Shown here: in pieces, positions 43,604-50,660 of the stretch | Layout: each line of letters opens with the position of its first letter | Numbering within the stretch: the stretch's first letter is position 1 | NCBI GenBank assembly: GCA_002213445.1 | Contig: NJIE01000034.1 | Coordinates: 1 to 50,660, forward strand | DNA: 50,660 nt | Reading direction: 5' to 3' | From: Xenophilus sp. AP218F | GTDB lineage: Bacteria; Pseudomonadota; Gammaproteobacteria; Burkholderiales; Chromobacteriaceae | The notes under the pieces: model-generated | Told to the model about the DNA's origin: nothing | Seen by the model: the letters and a program-made list of their open reading frames with translations, nothing else | Databases searched by the model: none | Made by a program: the position numbers and the translations under genes

Positions 43604-44791
43604 ATGAAAATTCAAGGCAAGCCCCTCGTGCAGCACGGCGGGCAATGGCTGCTGCTTGGCGGCCTCGCCGCCGGCCTGATGGCCTGCGGCCCCAAACCCG
43701 ATCAACACGCCGGCGCGATGCCGCCGGTGCCGGTTTCCGTCATCCAGGTCCAGCCGGGCGATGTGCCGGTTTCCTACGAGTTCGTCGGCCAGGCGGCCGG
43801 CTCCCGCGAGGTGGAAGTGCGCGCCCGCGTAGGCGGCATCCTGCTCAAGCGCGCCTACACCGAGGGCAAACCGGTCAAGGCCGGCGACCTGCTGTTCCAG
43901 CTGGACCCGGAACCGTTCAAGGCCGCGCTGGACCAGGCTCGCGGCAGCTTGCAGGTGCAACAGGCCCAATTGGCCCGCACCAAGCAGGACTACGACCGCA
44001 TCATGCCGCTGTTCAAGGAAAACGCCGTCAGCCAGAAGGACCGCGACGACGCCATCTCCGCTTACGAAGCCGCCAAGGCTTCGGTGGCCGCCGCCCAGGC
44101 CCAGGTGCAGCAGGCGCAGATCAACCTCGGCTACGCCCGCGTCACCGCGCCGATTTCCGGCATCACCAGCCAGGAAACCCGCTCCGAGGGCAGCCTGGTG
44201 ACCACCACCGCCGACGGCAGCCTGCTGACCAAGGTGTCGCAGCTGGACCCGATCTACGTCAACTTCAGCATGTCCGACAACGACATGCTCAACCTGCGCA
44301 AGCTGCAGGACAGCGGCAAGCTGAAGCTGCCGGCGCACGGCCAGTTCAGCGTCGCGCTGCTGATGGCGGACGGCAGCCGCTACAACAAGACCGGCCATCT
44401 GAACTTCACCGACAGCCTGATCGACAGCAGCACCGGCACCGTGCGCTCGCGCGCCACCTTCGCCAACCCTGAAGCCAAGGTGCTGCCGGGCCAGTTCGTG
44501 CGCGTGCTGCTGCAAGGCGCCAAGCGCGCCAACGCCATCACCGTGCCCCAGCGCGCGGTGCTGACCACCCAGCAAGGCAAGATGGTGTGGGTCGTGGCCG
44601 ACAACAAGGCCCAGCCGCGCCCCATCTCCACCTCGCAGGAGGTAGGCATGAACGTGCTGGTGGAAAGCGGACTGAAGGCCGGCGATCAGATCATCGTCGA
44701 CAACATCATCAAGCTGCGCCCGGGGGCCGAAGTCAAGCCGCATCCGTTCAAGCCGGACGCCAGCGCGCCCGCCGCCGCAGCCAAGCCGTAA
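43604..44791 (+). CDS. RND efflux periplasmic adaptor (AcrA/MexA-like)
   Basis: The 395-residue adaptor has a lipoprotein signal ending LMAC (Cys28). The lipoyl halves (REVEVRARVGGILLKRAYTE and INLGYARVTAPISGITS) flank an alpha-hairpin with QQAQLARTKQDYDRIMPLF. The beta-barrel region has QLDPIYVNFSMSDNDML. It links the RND pump to the outer-membrane channel in the periplasm. GAGGA lies nine bases upstream. It is the first gene of a three-gene efflux operon. In C. violaceum such a pump is named CdeAB-OprM; orthology is not shown here. Confidence 0.95.
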   Translation: MKIQGKPLVQHGGQWLLLGGLAAGLMACGPKPDQHAGAMPPVPVSVIQVQPGDVPVSYEFVGQAAGSREVEVRARVGGILLKRAYTEGKPVKAGDLLFQLDPEPFKAALDQARGSLQVQQAQLARTKQDYDRIMPLFKENAVSQKDRDDAISAYEAAKASVAAAQAQVQQAQINLGYARVTAPISGITSQETRSEGSLVTTTADGSLLTKVSQLDPIYVNFSMSDNDMLNLRKLQDSGKLKLPAHGQFSVALLMADGSRYNKTGHLNFTDSLIDSSTGTVRSRATFANPEAKVLPGQFVRVLLQGAKRANAITVPQRAVLTTQQGKMVWVVADNKAQPRPISTSQEVGMNVLVESGLKAGDQIIVDNIIKLRPGAEVKPHPFKPDASAPAAAAKP

Positions 44792-44812
44792 CCGCAAGGG
44801 GAATCTGAATCC

Positions 44813-47800
44813 ATGTTTTCAGCCTTCTTCATCAGGCGACCCATCTTCGCCAGCGTGATCTCCATCGTGATCATGCTGGCGGGTTTGGCCGCCATCAAGG
44901 CGCTGCCGATCGAGCAGTACCCTGAAATCGTGCCGCCGGTAGTGAGCGTGACCGCCAGCTACCCGGGGGCTTCCGCCGAAGTCATCGCCAACACCGTGGC
45001 CGCTCCGCTGGAGCAGGCCATCAACGGCGTGGACGACATGCTGTACGTGCAGTCCAGCAGCGCCAGTACCGGCACGCTGACCCTGAACGTGTCGTTCAAG
45101 ATCGGCACCAACGCCGACCAGGCCACCATCAACGTCAACAACCGCGTGCAGTCCGTGCTGTCGCAGTTGCCGGAAGAGGTGCGCCGCCAGGGCGTGAACG
45201 TGCGCAAGAAATCCACTGCCATCCTGCAGGTGATTTCGCTGTTCTCGCCGGACAACAGCTACGACACCCTGTTCATCAGCAACTACGCGCTCTTGAACGT
45301 GGTGGACGAGCTCAAGCGCATCCCGGGCGTGGGCGACGTGGTCAACTTCGCCGGCCAGGATTACTCGATGCGCATCTGGCTGAAGCCCGACCGCCTGGCC
45401 CAGCTCAAGCTGACGCCTAGCGACGTGGCGGGCGCCATCCGCGAGCAGAACTCGCAGTTCGCCGCCGGCAAGCTGGGCGCCGAGCCCAATGCCCAGAAGC
45501 TGGACTTCACCTACACGGTCACCACCAAGGGTCGTCTGGCCGAACCGGAAGAGTTCGAGAACATCATCGTGCGCGCCAATCCCGACGGCTCGGCGGTGAA
45601 GCTCAAGGACGTGGCTCGCGTCGAACTGGGCGCGCTGTCCTACGACTTCCACGGCAAGCACAACGGCAAGCCCACCATCCCGATCGGCATCTTCCTCGCG
45701 CCGGGCGCCAACCAGCTGGCCACGGCCCAGGCGGTGGAAGCGGAAATGCAGAAGCTGTCGCTGAGCTTCCCGAAAGGCATGTCCTTCGGCATTCCGTACG
45801 ACACCACCAAGTTCGTGGAAGTGTCGATCAAGGAGGTGTACCACACCCTCGGCGAAGCCATGGTGCTGGTCTTCCTGGTGGTGTTCCTGTTCCTGCAGAA
45901 CTGGCGCGCCACGCTGATTCCCTGCCTCGCGGTGCCCGTTTCCATCATCGGCACCTTCGCCGGGATGTACGCCTTCGGCTTCACCATCAACACGCTGACG
46001 CTGTTCGGCCTGGTGCTGGCCATCGGCATCGTGGTGGACGACGCCATCGTGGTGCTGGAAAACGTCGAACGCCTGATGACGCAGGAGAAGCTGTCGCCGC
46101 GCCAGGCTAGCTTCAAGGCCATGGAAGAAGTGGCCGGCCCGGTGGTCGCCATCGTGCTGGTGCTGTGCTCGGTGTTCATTCCGGTCGCCTTCCTCGGCGG
46201 CATCGCCGGCCAGATGTACAAGCAGTTCGCCATCACCATCGCGGTATCGGTGGCGATTTCCGGCCTGGTGGCCCTGACGCTGACCCCGGCGCTGTGCGCG
46301 CTGATCCTGAAGGAAGGCCATCAGCATCCGGCCCGCTTCTTCCAGATCTTCAACGACTGGTTCGACAAGCTGACCCACGGCTACGCCAACGGCGTGTCCT
46401 TCCTGATCAAGCGCGCCGCGCTGGCGCTGATCATCTTCGCCGGCCTGATCGTGGTGTCGGTGGGCCTGTTCCGCAGCATCCCGTCCAGTCTGGCCCCGGA
46501 TGAAGACCAGGGTTACGTGCTGGCCGCGGCCTTCCTGCCGGACGGCTCCTCGCTGCAGCGCACCGCCGCCACCATGGACAAGCTGGACGCCATGATGGCT
46601 GGCAACCAGGCGGTGAAGGACCGGATGAGCTTCGCCGGCTTCGACATCCTGTCGGGCGCCAACAAGAGCAACGCCGGCGTATCGTTCATCACCCTCAAGC
46701 CCTGGGACGAGCGCAAATCGCCTGAGCTGTCGTCGATGGCGGTGGTGAAGGACGTGTTCGGCAAGGGCATGATGGGCATCACCGACGGCATCGTGCTGGC
46801 GTTCAACCCGCCGCCGATCTCGGGCATGTCCAACACCGGCGGTTTCGAGGCCTACGTGCAGAACCGCGCCGGCGCCGACTCGGTGGCGCTGGGCGAAGTC
46901 ACCAAGAAACTGGTGGCCGCGGCGGCCAAGCGCCCGGAACTGAAGGGCGTGCAAACCACCTTCTCCGCCAACGTGCCGCAGATCTTCGTGCAGCTTGACC
47001 GCGCCAAGGCCAAGGCCCTGGGCGTGCCGATCAACAGCGTCTTCGACACCATGCAGAGCACCTTCGGCGCGCTGTACGTCAATGACTTTAACAAGTTCGG
47101 CCGAACCTTCCGGGTGCAGCTGCAGTCGGAATCTGCGTTCCGCACCAAAGTGGACGACTTGCGCAACGTCTACGTGCGTTCCCAAGACGGCAACATGATC
47201 CCGCTGACCGCGCTGGTCAACATCCAGCAAACCACCGGTCCGGAAACGCTGGAACGCTTCAACGTGTTCCCGGCGGCCAAGGTGGTGGGCGGCCCCGCTC
47301 CGGGCTACAGCTCCGGCGAAGCGCTCAACGCCATCGAACAGGTGGCCAAGGAAACGCTGCCGGAAGGCTACACCCTGGCGTGGACCGGCTCCGCCTTCCA
47401 GGAGAAATCCACCAGCGGTTCGTCGGCGATGGTGTTCGGCTTCGGCATGATCATGGTCTTCCTGATCCTGGCGGCGCAATACGAACGCTGGAGCCTGCCG
47501 ATTTCGGTGCTGATGGCGGTGCCGTTCGCGGTGTTCGGCGCGCTGATGGCCAACTGGCTGCGCGGCCTGGCCAACGACGTCTACTTCCAGGTGGCGCTGG
47601 TGACGCTGATCGGCCTCGCGGCCAAGAACGCGATCCTGATCGTGGAGTTCGCGGTGCTGAAAATGGAGGAAGGATTGTCGCTGATGGACTCGGCCATCCA
47701 GGCCGCCAAGCTGCGCTTCCGCCCCATCGTGATGACTTCGCTGGCCTTCGTGCTGGGTTGCGTGCCGCTGGCCATTTCCAGCGGCGCCGGCTCCGCCAGC

Positions 47801-47956
47801 CGCCACTCCATCGGCACCGGCGTGATCGGCGGCATGCTGGCGGCGACCTTCATCGCCACCTTCTTCATCCCGCTGTTCTTCATGCTGATCATGAAGCTGT
47901 CGAAAACCAAACCGCAGCCGCCCAAGACGGAAGCGGAAGGAGAGACACATGCTTAA
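44813..47956 (+). CDS. RND multidrug efflux pump, HAE1 family (AcrB/MexB-like)
   Basis: The 1047-residue inner-membrane proton-driven exporter opens with [20 protein letters not shown]. Proton-relay residues are Asp409-Asp410 ([14 protein letters not shown]) and Lys938 ([12 protein letters not shown]), matching AcrB 407/408/940. [13 protein letters not shown] and a second-half repeat confirm the HAE1 layout of 12 helices and two large loops. It probably expels hydrophobic drugs, dyes or signals; substrates cannot be read. It starts 21 bp after the adaptor and overlaps the outer-membrane gene by eight bases. Confidence 0.97.
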   Translation: MFSAFFIRRPIFASVISIVIMLAGLAAIKALPIEQYPEIVPPVVSVTASYPGASAEVIANTVAAPLEQAINGVDDMLYVQSSSASTGTLTLNVSFKIGTNADQATINVNNRVQSVLSQLPEEVRRQGVNVRKKSTAILQVISLFSPDNSYDTLFISNYALLNVVDELKRIPGVGDVVNFAGQDYSMRIWLKPDRLAQLKLTPSDVAGAIREQNSQFAAGKLGAEPNAQKLDFTYTVTTKGRLAEPEEFENIIVRANPDGSAVKLKDVARVELGALSYDFHGKHNGKPTIPIGIFLAPGANQLATAQAVEAEMQKLSLSFPKGMSFGIPYDTTKFVEVSIKEVYHTLGEAMVLVFLVVFLFLQNWRATLIPCLAVPVSIIGTFAGMYAFGFTINTLTLFGLVLAIGIVVDDAIVVLENVERLMTQEKLSPRQASFKAMEEVAGPVVAIVLVLCSVFIPVAFLGGIAGQMYKQFAITIAVSVAISGLVALTLTPALCALILKEGHQHPARFFQIFNDWFDKLTHGYANGVSFLIKRAALALIIFAGLIVVSVGLFRSIPSSLAPDEDQGYVLAAAFLPDGSSLQRTAATMDKLDAMMAGNQAVKDRMSFAGFDILSGANKSNAGVSFITLKPWDERKSPELSSMAVVKDVFGKGMMGITDGIVLAFNPPPISGMSNTGGFEAYVQNRAGADSVALGEVTKKLVAAAAKRPELKGVQTTFSANVPQIFVQLDRAKAKALGVPINSVFDTMQSTFGALYVNDFNKFGRTFRVQLQSESAFRTKVDDLRNVYVRSQDGNMIPLTALVNIQQTTGPETLERFNVFPAAKVVGGPAPGYSSGEALNAIEQVAKETLPEGYTLAWTGSAFQEKSTSGSSAMVFGFGMIMVFLILAAQYERWSLPISVLMAVPFAVFGALMANWLRGLANDVYFQVALVTLIGLAAKNAILIVEFAVLKMEEGLSLMDSAIQAAKLRFRPIVMTSLAFVLGCVPLAISSGAGSASRHSIGTGVIGGMLAATFIATFFIPLFFMLIMKLSKTKPQPPKTEAEGETHA

Positions 47957-49352
47957 GCGCGCATTGCTTCCCAGCGTGCTGGCCGTAGCGCTGACCGCCT
48001 GCGCGGTCGGCCCCGACTACAGCCGCCCCAAGGTGGAGCTGCCCGGCGCCAGCGCCGCGGCGGCGACGCCCGATATCAGTCAGGACTGGTGGAAACAGTT
48101 CGGCGACCCGGTGCTCGATCAACTGATCGCCGAAGCGTTGCAAAACAACCAGAACCTGGCCGCCACCGCCGCCCGCGTCGAGCAGGCGGCGGCCCAGGCC
48201 GGCATCGCCCGCGCGGCGCTGCTGCCTTCGCTGGGGGCCGGCGCCGGCTTCCAGCGCGGCCGCGCCTCGACCGAAACCGCCACGCCCGGCGCGCCGCTGG
48301 TTTCCGACGTGCGCAACGCCAACCTGACCGCCGCCTGGGAGCTGGACCTGTGGGGCAAGCTGCGCCGCGGCAACGAGGCGGCCCGCGCCGAGTTCGAAGC
48401 CAGCCGCTTCGCCCGCGACGCGACCGAACTGGCGCTGACGGCGCAGGTGGCGCAAACCTACTTCCAGCTGCGGGCGCTGGACGCCCAGCTCGACATCGCC
48501 AAGCGCACGCTGCAAAGCCGCGAGGAATCGCTGCGCCTGCAAACCAAGCGCTTCACCGGCGGCATGATTTCCGAGCTGGATCAGCGTCAGGCGGAGGCGG
48601 AAGCCGCCTCCGCCCGCGCGGCCGTCCCGCAGATCGCCCGTTCGCTGGAGCAGACCGAAAGCGCGCTCGGCGTGCTGCTCGGCCACTCGCCCAGGCAGCT
48701 GGTGGAAAACAAGCTGCTGCGCGGCAAGGACATCAACAGCCTGGCCACGCCGCCCGACGTGCCGGCCGATCTGCCGTCCAGCCTGCTGGAGCGTCGTCCC
48801 GACATCGCCGCCAGCGAGCAGCAGCTGATCGCCGCCAACGCCCGCATCGGCGTGGCCAAGGCCGCCTACTTCCCCAGCATCAACCTGACCGGCTCGCTCG
48901 GCTCGCAAAGCCTGTCGCTGGACAGCCTGTTCACCGGCCCGACCCGCACCTGGGGCTTCGCCGCCAATCTGGCCGCGCCGATCTTCAACTTCGGCGCCAC
49001 CGGCTACGGCGTGGACGCCGCCAGCGCCGGCCAGAAGCAGGCGCTGGCGCAATACCAGCAGACCATCCAGAATGCGTTCAAGGACGCGCTGGACGCGCTG
49101 TCGGCCAACGCCGCCGCCCGCGACATCCTGCAAGCGCAAACCACTCAGCTCGCCGCGCTCAACCGCACCCTGCGCCTGGCCGGCTTGCGTTACGACAACG
49201 GCTACTCCAGCTATCTGGACGTGCTGGACGCGCAACGCAACAGCTTCCAGTCGGAACTGAATCTGGTCAACGCCAAGCTGGATCGTCTCAACACCACCGT
49301 CAGCGTCTACAAGGCGCTGGGCGGCGGCTGGCACGCGCCGGCCAAGCCGTAA
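47949..49352 (+). CDS. Outer-membrane efflux lipoprotein (OprM/NodT family)
   Basis: The 467-residue channel has a lipobox LTAC (Cys18) followed by VGPDYSRP, the family's usual opening. Then come [39 protein letters not shown] and the C-terminal [22 protein letters not shown]. It completes the tripartite pump. The operon ends at a strong terminator 17 bases later. Confidence 0.96.
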   Translation: MLKRALLPSVLAVALTACAVGPDYSRPKVELPGASAAAATPDISQDWWKQFGDPVLDQLIAEALQNNQNLAATAARVEQAAAQAGIARAALLPSLGAGAGFQRGRASTETATPGAPLVSDVRNANLTAAWELDLWGKLRRGNEAARAEFEASRFARDATELALTAQVAQTYFQLRALDAQLDIAKRTLQSREESLRLQTKRFTGGMISELDQRQAEAEAASARAAVPQIARSLEQTESALGVLLGHSPRQLVENKLLRGKDINSLATPPDVPADLPSSLLERRPDIAASEQQLIAANARIGVAKAAYFPSINLTGSLGSQSLSLDSLFTGPTRTWGFAANLAAPIFNFGATGYGVDAASAGQKQALAQYQQTIQNAFKDALDALSANAAARDILQAQTTQLAALNRTLRLAGLRYDNGYSSYLDVLDAQRNSFQSELNLVNAKLDRLNTTVSVYKALGGGWHAPAKP

Positions 49353-49368
49353 GGTTGCACAGGCAAAC

Positions 49369-49400
49369 AAAAGGCCGTCCTCTTCGGGACGGCCTTTTTT
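49369..49400. terminator. Bidirectional terminator after the RND operon
   Basis: AAGGCCGTCC/GGACGGCCTT, ten pairs with loop TCTTCG, then six T. An A run on the other side lets it also serve the converging gene at 49416-49997. Confidence 0.92.
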
Positions 49401-49415
49401 CATGCCTTGCGGCAT

Positions 49416-49997
49416 TCACGGCGCGGGGCGAATCTCCACCGCGGCGGACTCGGTAATCACCGCCACCACCTGGTTGCCAACTTCCACATCGGCCAGCAGC
49501 CTGGGATCGCGCGCCGCCACATCCAGCACCCGCCCATGCGGCCCTTCCAGCGTCGCCACGCCCTTGGCGCGATCCAGCGCCACCACATTGCTGACCACCG
49601 TGCGGATGCGGGTTTCCAAAACCCCCGGCTTGCCGCCGGCGCCCGGCGCGGCCTGGATGGTTTTCTCCACATCCTTGCGCACGCTGTCGCCGCCCTTCTT
49701 CAAGGCCAGCGCCAGCGCGCTGCGATATACGATCGCCACCCGATCGCCCACCTTCAACTGATCGAAATTGCGCACCTCCGGTCCCGCCGGAATGTCCAGC
49801 GACCACCCCTGATCGCCCTTCAGCGTCACCACCCGCGCCTGGCTGTCGATCGCCTCCACCACCCCGCGCGCTTCGCGCTGCTGCACCGCCACGTCGGCGG
49901 CGACCACCTGCGCCGGTTCTTCGGCATGCGCAAAACCGACAACGCTGGACACTCCGCCCGCCAGCACCGCGCACAAACAAGCCTTTGACCAGATCAT
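49416..49997 (-). CDS. Secreted protein with two beta-barrel-like repeats (DUF5666-like)
   Basis: The 193-residue protein has a Sec signal (about 1-26, ending FAHAEE). The mature part has two related units. One has GVVEAIDSQARVVTLKG...LKVGDRVAIVY, the other VVSNVVALDRAKGVATLEG...VEVGNQVVAVI. This resembles small OB-like DUF5666 domains in periplasmic proteins; the match is by eye. No cofactor motif is visible. ATG 49997 has GGGAGAGG upstream. It converges on the RND operon; no functional link is apparent. Confidence 0.7.
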   Translation of the reverse strand: MIWSKACLCAVLAGGVSSVVGFAHAEEPAQVVAADVAVQQREARGVVEAIDSQARVVTLKGDQGWSLDIPAGPEVRNFDQLKVGDRVAIVYRSALALALKKGGDSVRKDVEKTIQAAPGAGGKPGVLETRIRTVVSNVVALDRAKGVATLEGPHGRVLDVAARDPRLLADVEVGNQVVAVITESAAVEIRPAP

Positions 49998-50253
49998 GGC
50001 CTCTCCCTGATTGGAAATGAATACTGCTGAGCTGCCATCATACCCGCAGGCCCGGCATCGCGGCAGGCCTGCTTGCAAAACCACTTCAACCTCTGCTTCT
50101 GATCGAGCAAGAGTCGCTGAATTTTAATTTATTGTTACTTCTAAAAAAACATATGTTGTAAAATTGAGACGACTTCATAGTCAGACACAAGCTGCCAGGC
50201 CCGATGCGCAGCCTGTCATAGTCCCCATGCCATAATCAGTCGTGCCATTGCAC

Positions 50254-50284
50254 CTGGCTGGAACAGTCTCCAGCCAGATTTTCT
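50254..50284 (+). terminator. Terminator-like hairpin just before the 67-residue gene
   Basis: CTGGCTGGA pairs with TCCAGCCAG around a six-base loop and is followed by ATTTTCT. The ribosome-binding AGGAG at 50287-50291 begins a few bases later. It could end a short RNA from the A/T-rich tract at about 50119-50165, or act as an attenuator. The rest of 49998-50297 shows no gene. Confidence 0.5.
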
Positions 50285-50297
50285 ACAGGAGAAAGTC

Positions 50298-50501
50298 ATG
50301 AGCTTGATTGGAGATTTGGCAGGCGCCGCCGCCGCCGTGATAGCGACAAAGGAACTGGATCCGGATGCCTCCTTGCTGACCGAAGGCATTGCCGCCATTG
50401 CCGGTTACAAGGGCGTGGAAGCGCTGACCGAACACATGGAGAAGAAGAGCGAAGAACCGGCGCAAGCCGAAGACGACAGCCAAGCCGATTCGCAAGCCTA
50501 A
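50298..50501 (+). CDS. Small hypothetical protein, 67 residues
   Basis: I do not recognise this protein. It starts MSLIGDLAGAAAAVIATKEL, a short Ala-rich helix, and ends in an acidic Glu/Gln/Asp tail. AGGAG seven bases upstream and codon use like the neighbours argue that it is real. There is no signal peptide. It is preceded by a terminator-like hairpin and followed by the terminator it shares with the 5S rRNA gene. Confidence 0.7.
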   Translation: MSLIGDLAGAAAAVIATKELDPDASLLTEGIAAIAGYKGVEALTEHMEKKSEEPAQAEDDSQADSQA

Positions 50502-50548
50502 ACGAACAAAGCCCGGCGGCATGCGGTCGTTTGTGTCGCCGAAACGCA

Positions 50549-50576
50549 CAAAGCCCAGCTCGTTTGAGCTGGGCTT
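50549..50576. terminator. Terminator between 5S rRNA and the 67-residue gene
   Basis: AAGCCCAGCTC/GAGCTGGGCTT, 11 pairs with loop GTTT. On the minus strand TTTG follows, placing it about ten bases past the 5S 3' end, as expected for an rrn operon terminator. Confidence 0.85.
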
Positions 50577-50586
50577 CGTTAAAGGG

Positions 50587-50660
50587 CGTCTGGCGGTGTC
50601 CTACTTTCACATGGCGAATGCCACACTATCATCGGCGCTAAGGCGTTTCACGGTCCTGTT
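50587..50660 (-). rRNA. rrf: 5S rRNA, 3' part, cut by window edge
   Basis: On the minus strand the last 74 bases match the 3' two thirds of 5S rRNA: GTGAAACGCCTTAGCGCCGA, GATAGTGTGGC, CGCCATGTGAAAGTAGGACA and CCGCCAGAC at the end. The 5' part lies beyond the window. The gene reads leftward, the same direction as the rrn promoter at the left edge. The 3' end is placed at about 50587 by analogy with E. coli 5S pairing. Confidence 0.93.

Noticed and set aside
44819-47950. 1043-codon minus-strand open frame
   Set aside because: Exact antisense of the RND pump gene, His/Gln/Arg-rich shadow with no family resemblance.

Overview
The window is high-GC (by eye about two thirds G+C) Gram-negative chromosome. 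Gene content and protein similarity point to Chromobacterium or a close relative (Chromobacteriaceae, Neisseriales): beta-proteobacterial ArgJ, the DapC/DapD pair, an mla operon with its own mlaA, ibaG-murA, and an AcrR-type regulated RND pump. This is inferred from recognisable proteins, not from a database match. The segment lies between two ribosomal RNA operons that both read leftward. The left edge holds an rrn promoter and boxA firing out of the window. The right edge holds the 3' part of a 5S rRNA gene and its terminator.

Layout. 0.3-4.4 kb: argJ (arginine synthesis), a TsdA-like dihaem cytochrome c and recQ. 4.7-9.5 kb: a small lipoprotein, then a compact ParA / sensor kinase / response-regulator-ATPase operon, with comEC converging on it. 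12-25.5 kb: the accessory region. A short rightward pair (tail-collar protein, DUF6916-like protein) converges on a long leftward operon. In transcription order that operon holds a 1960-residue repeat protein with an LEPR-type N-terminus and a DUF4347 domain, a TolC-like lipoprotein, a HlyD-like adaptor, a GAF-like/HlyD adaptor, a PqqD-like/M50 protease/HlyD fusion, and an acetyltransferase. 25.8-33 kb: rsmJ, a thioesterase, a DUF2325 protein, a Na+/H+ antiporter, slyX, an acetyltransferase, an EamA transporter, dapC and dapD. 33.4-37.3 kb: mlaFEDCBA. 37.4-42.7 kb: ada with a PEP-mutase-family gene, and the operon ABC ATPase-permease-ibaG-murA, all leftward. 42.8-49.4 kb: a TetR/AcrR-type repressor divergent from a complete RND efflux operon across a near-perfect palindrome. 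49.4-50.7 kb: a secreted beta-barrel-like protein, a 67-residue protein and the 5S rRNA end.

The most unusual part is 13.2-25.5 kb. It looks like a dedicated export and processing system for one giant surface protein. It has three HlyD-type modules and a TolC-type outer-membrane channel, but no ABC ATPase. A membrane site-2-type protease carrying an apparent leader-peptide-binding (PqqD-like) N-terminus sits where the ATPase would be expected. The giant protein has no Sec signal but carries an LEPR-type motif near its N-terminus. Its DUF4347 domain shows a His-Gly / Gly-Cys pair like clan CD cysteine peptidases. A 34-bp inverted remnant of the acetyltransferase gene after the DUF6916-like gene suggests past rearrangement here. 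The split between mla and ABC-ibaG-murA suggests another.
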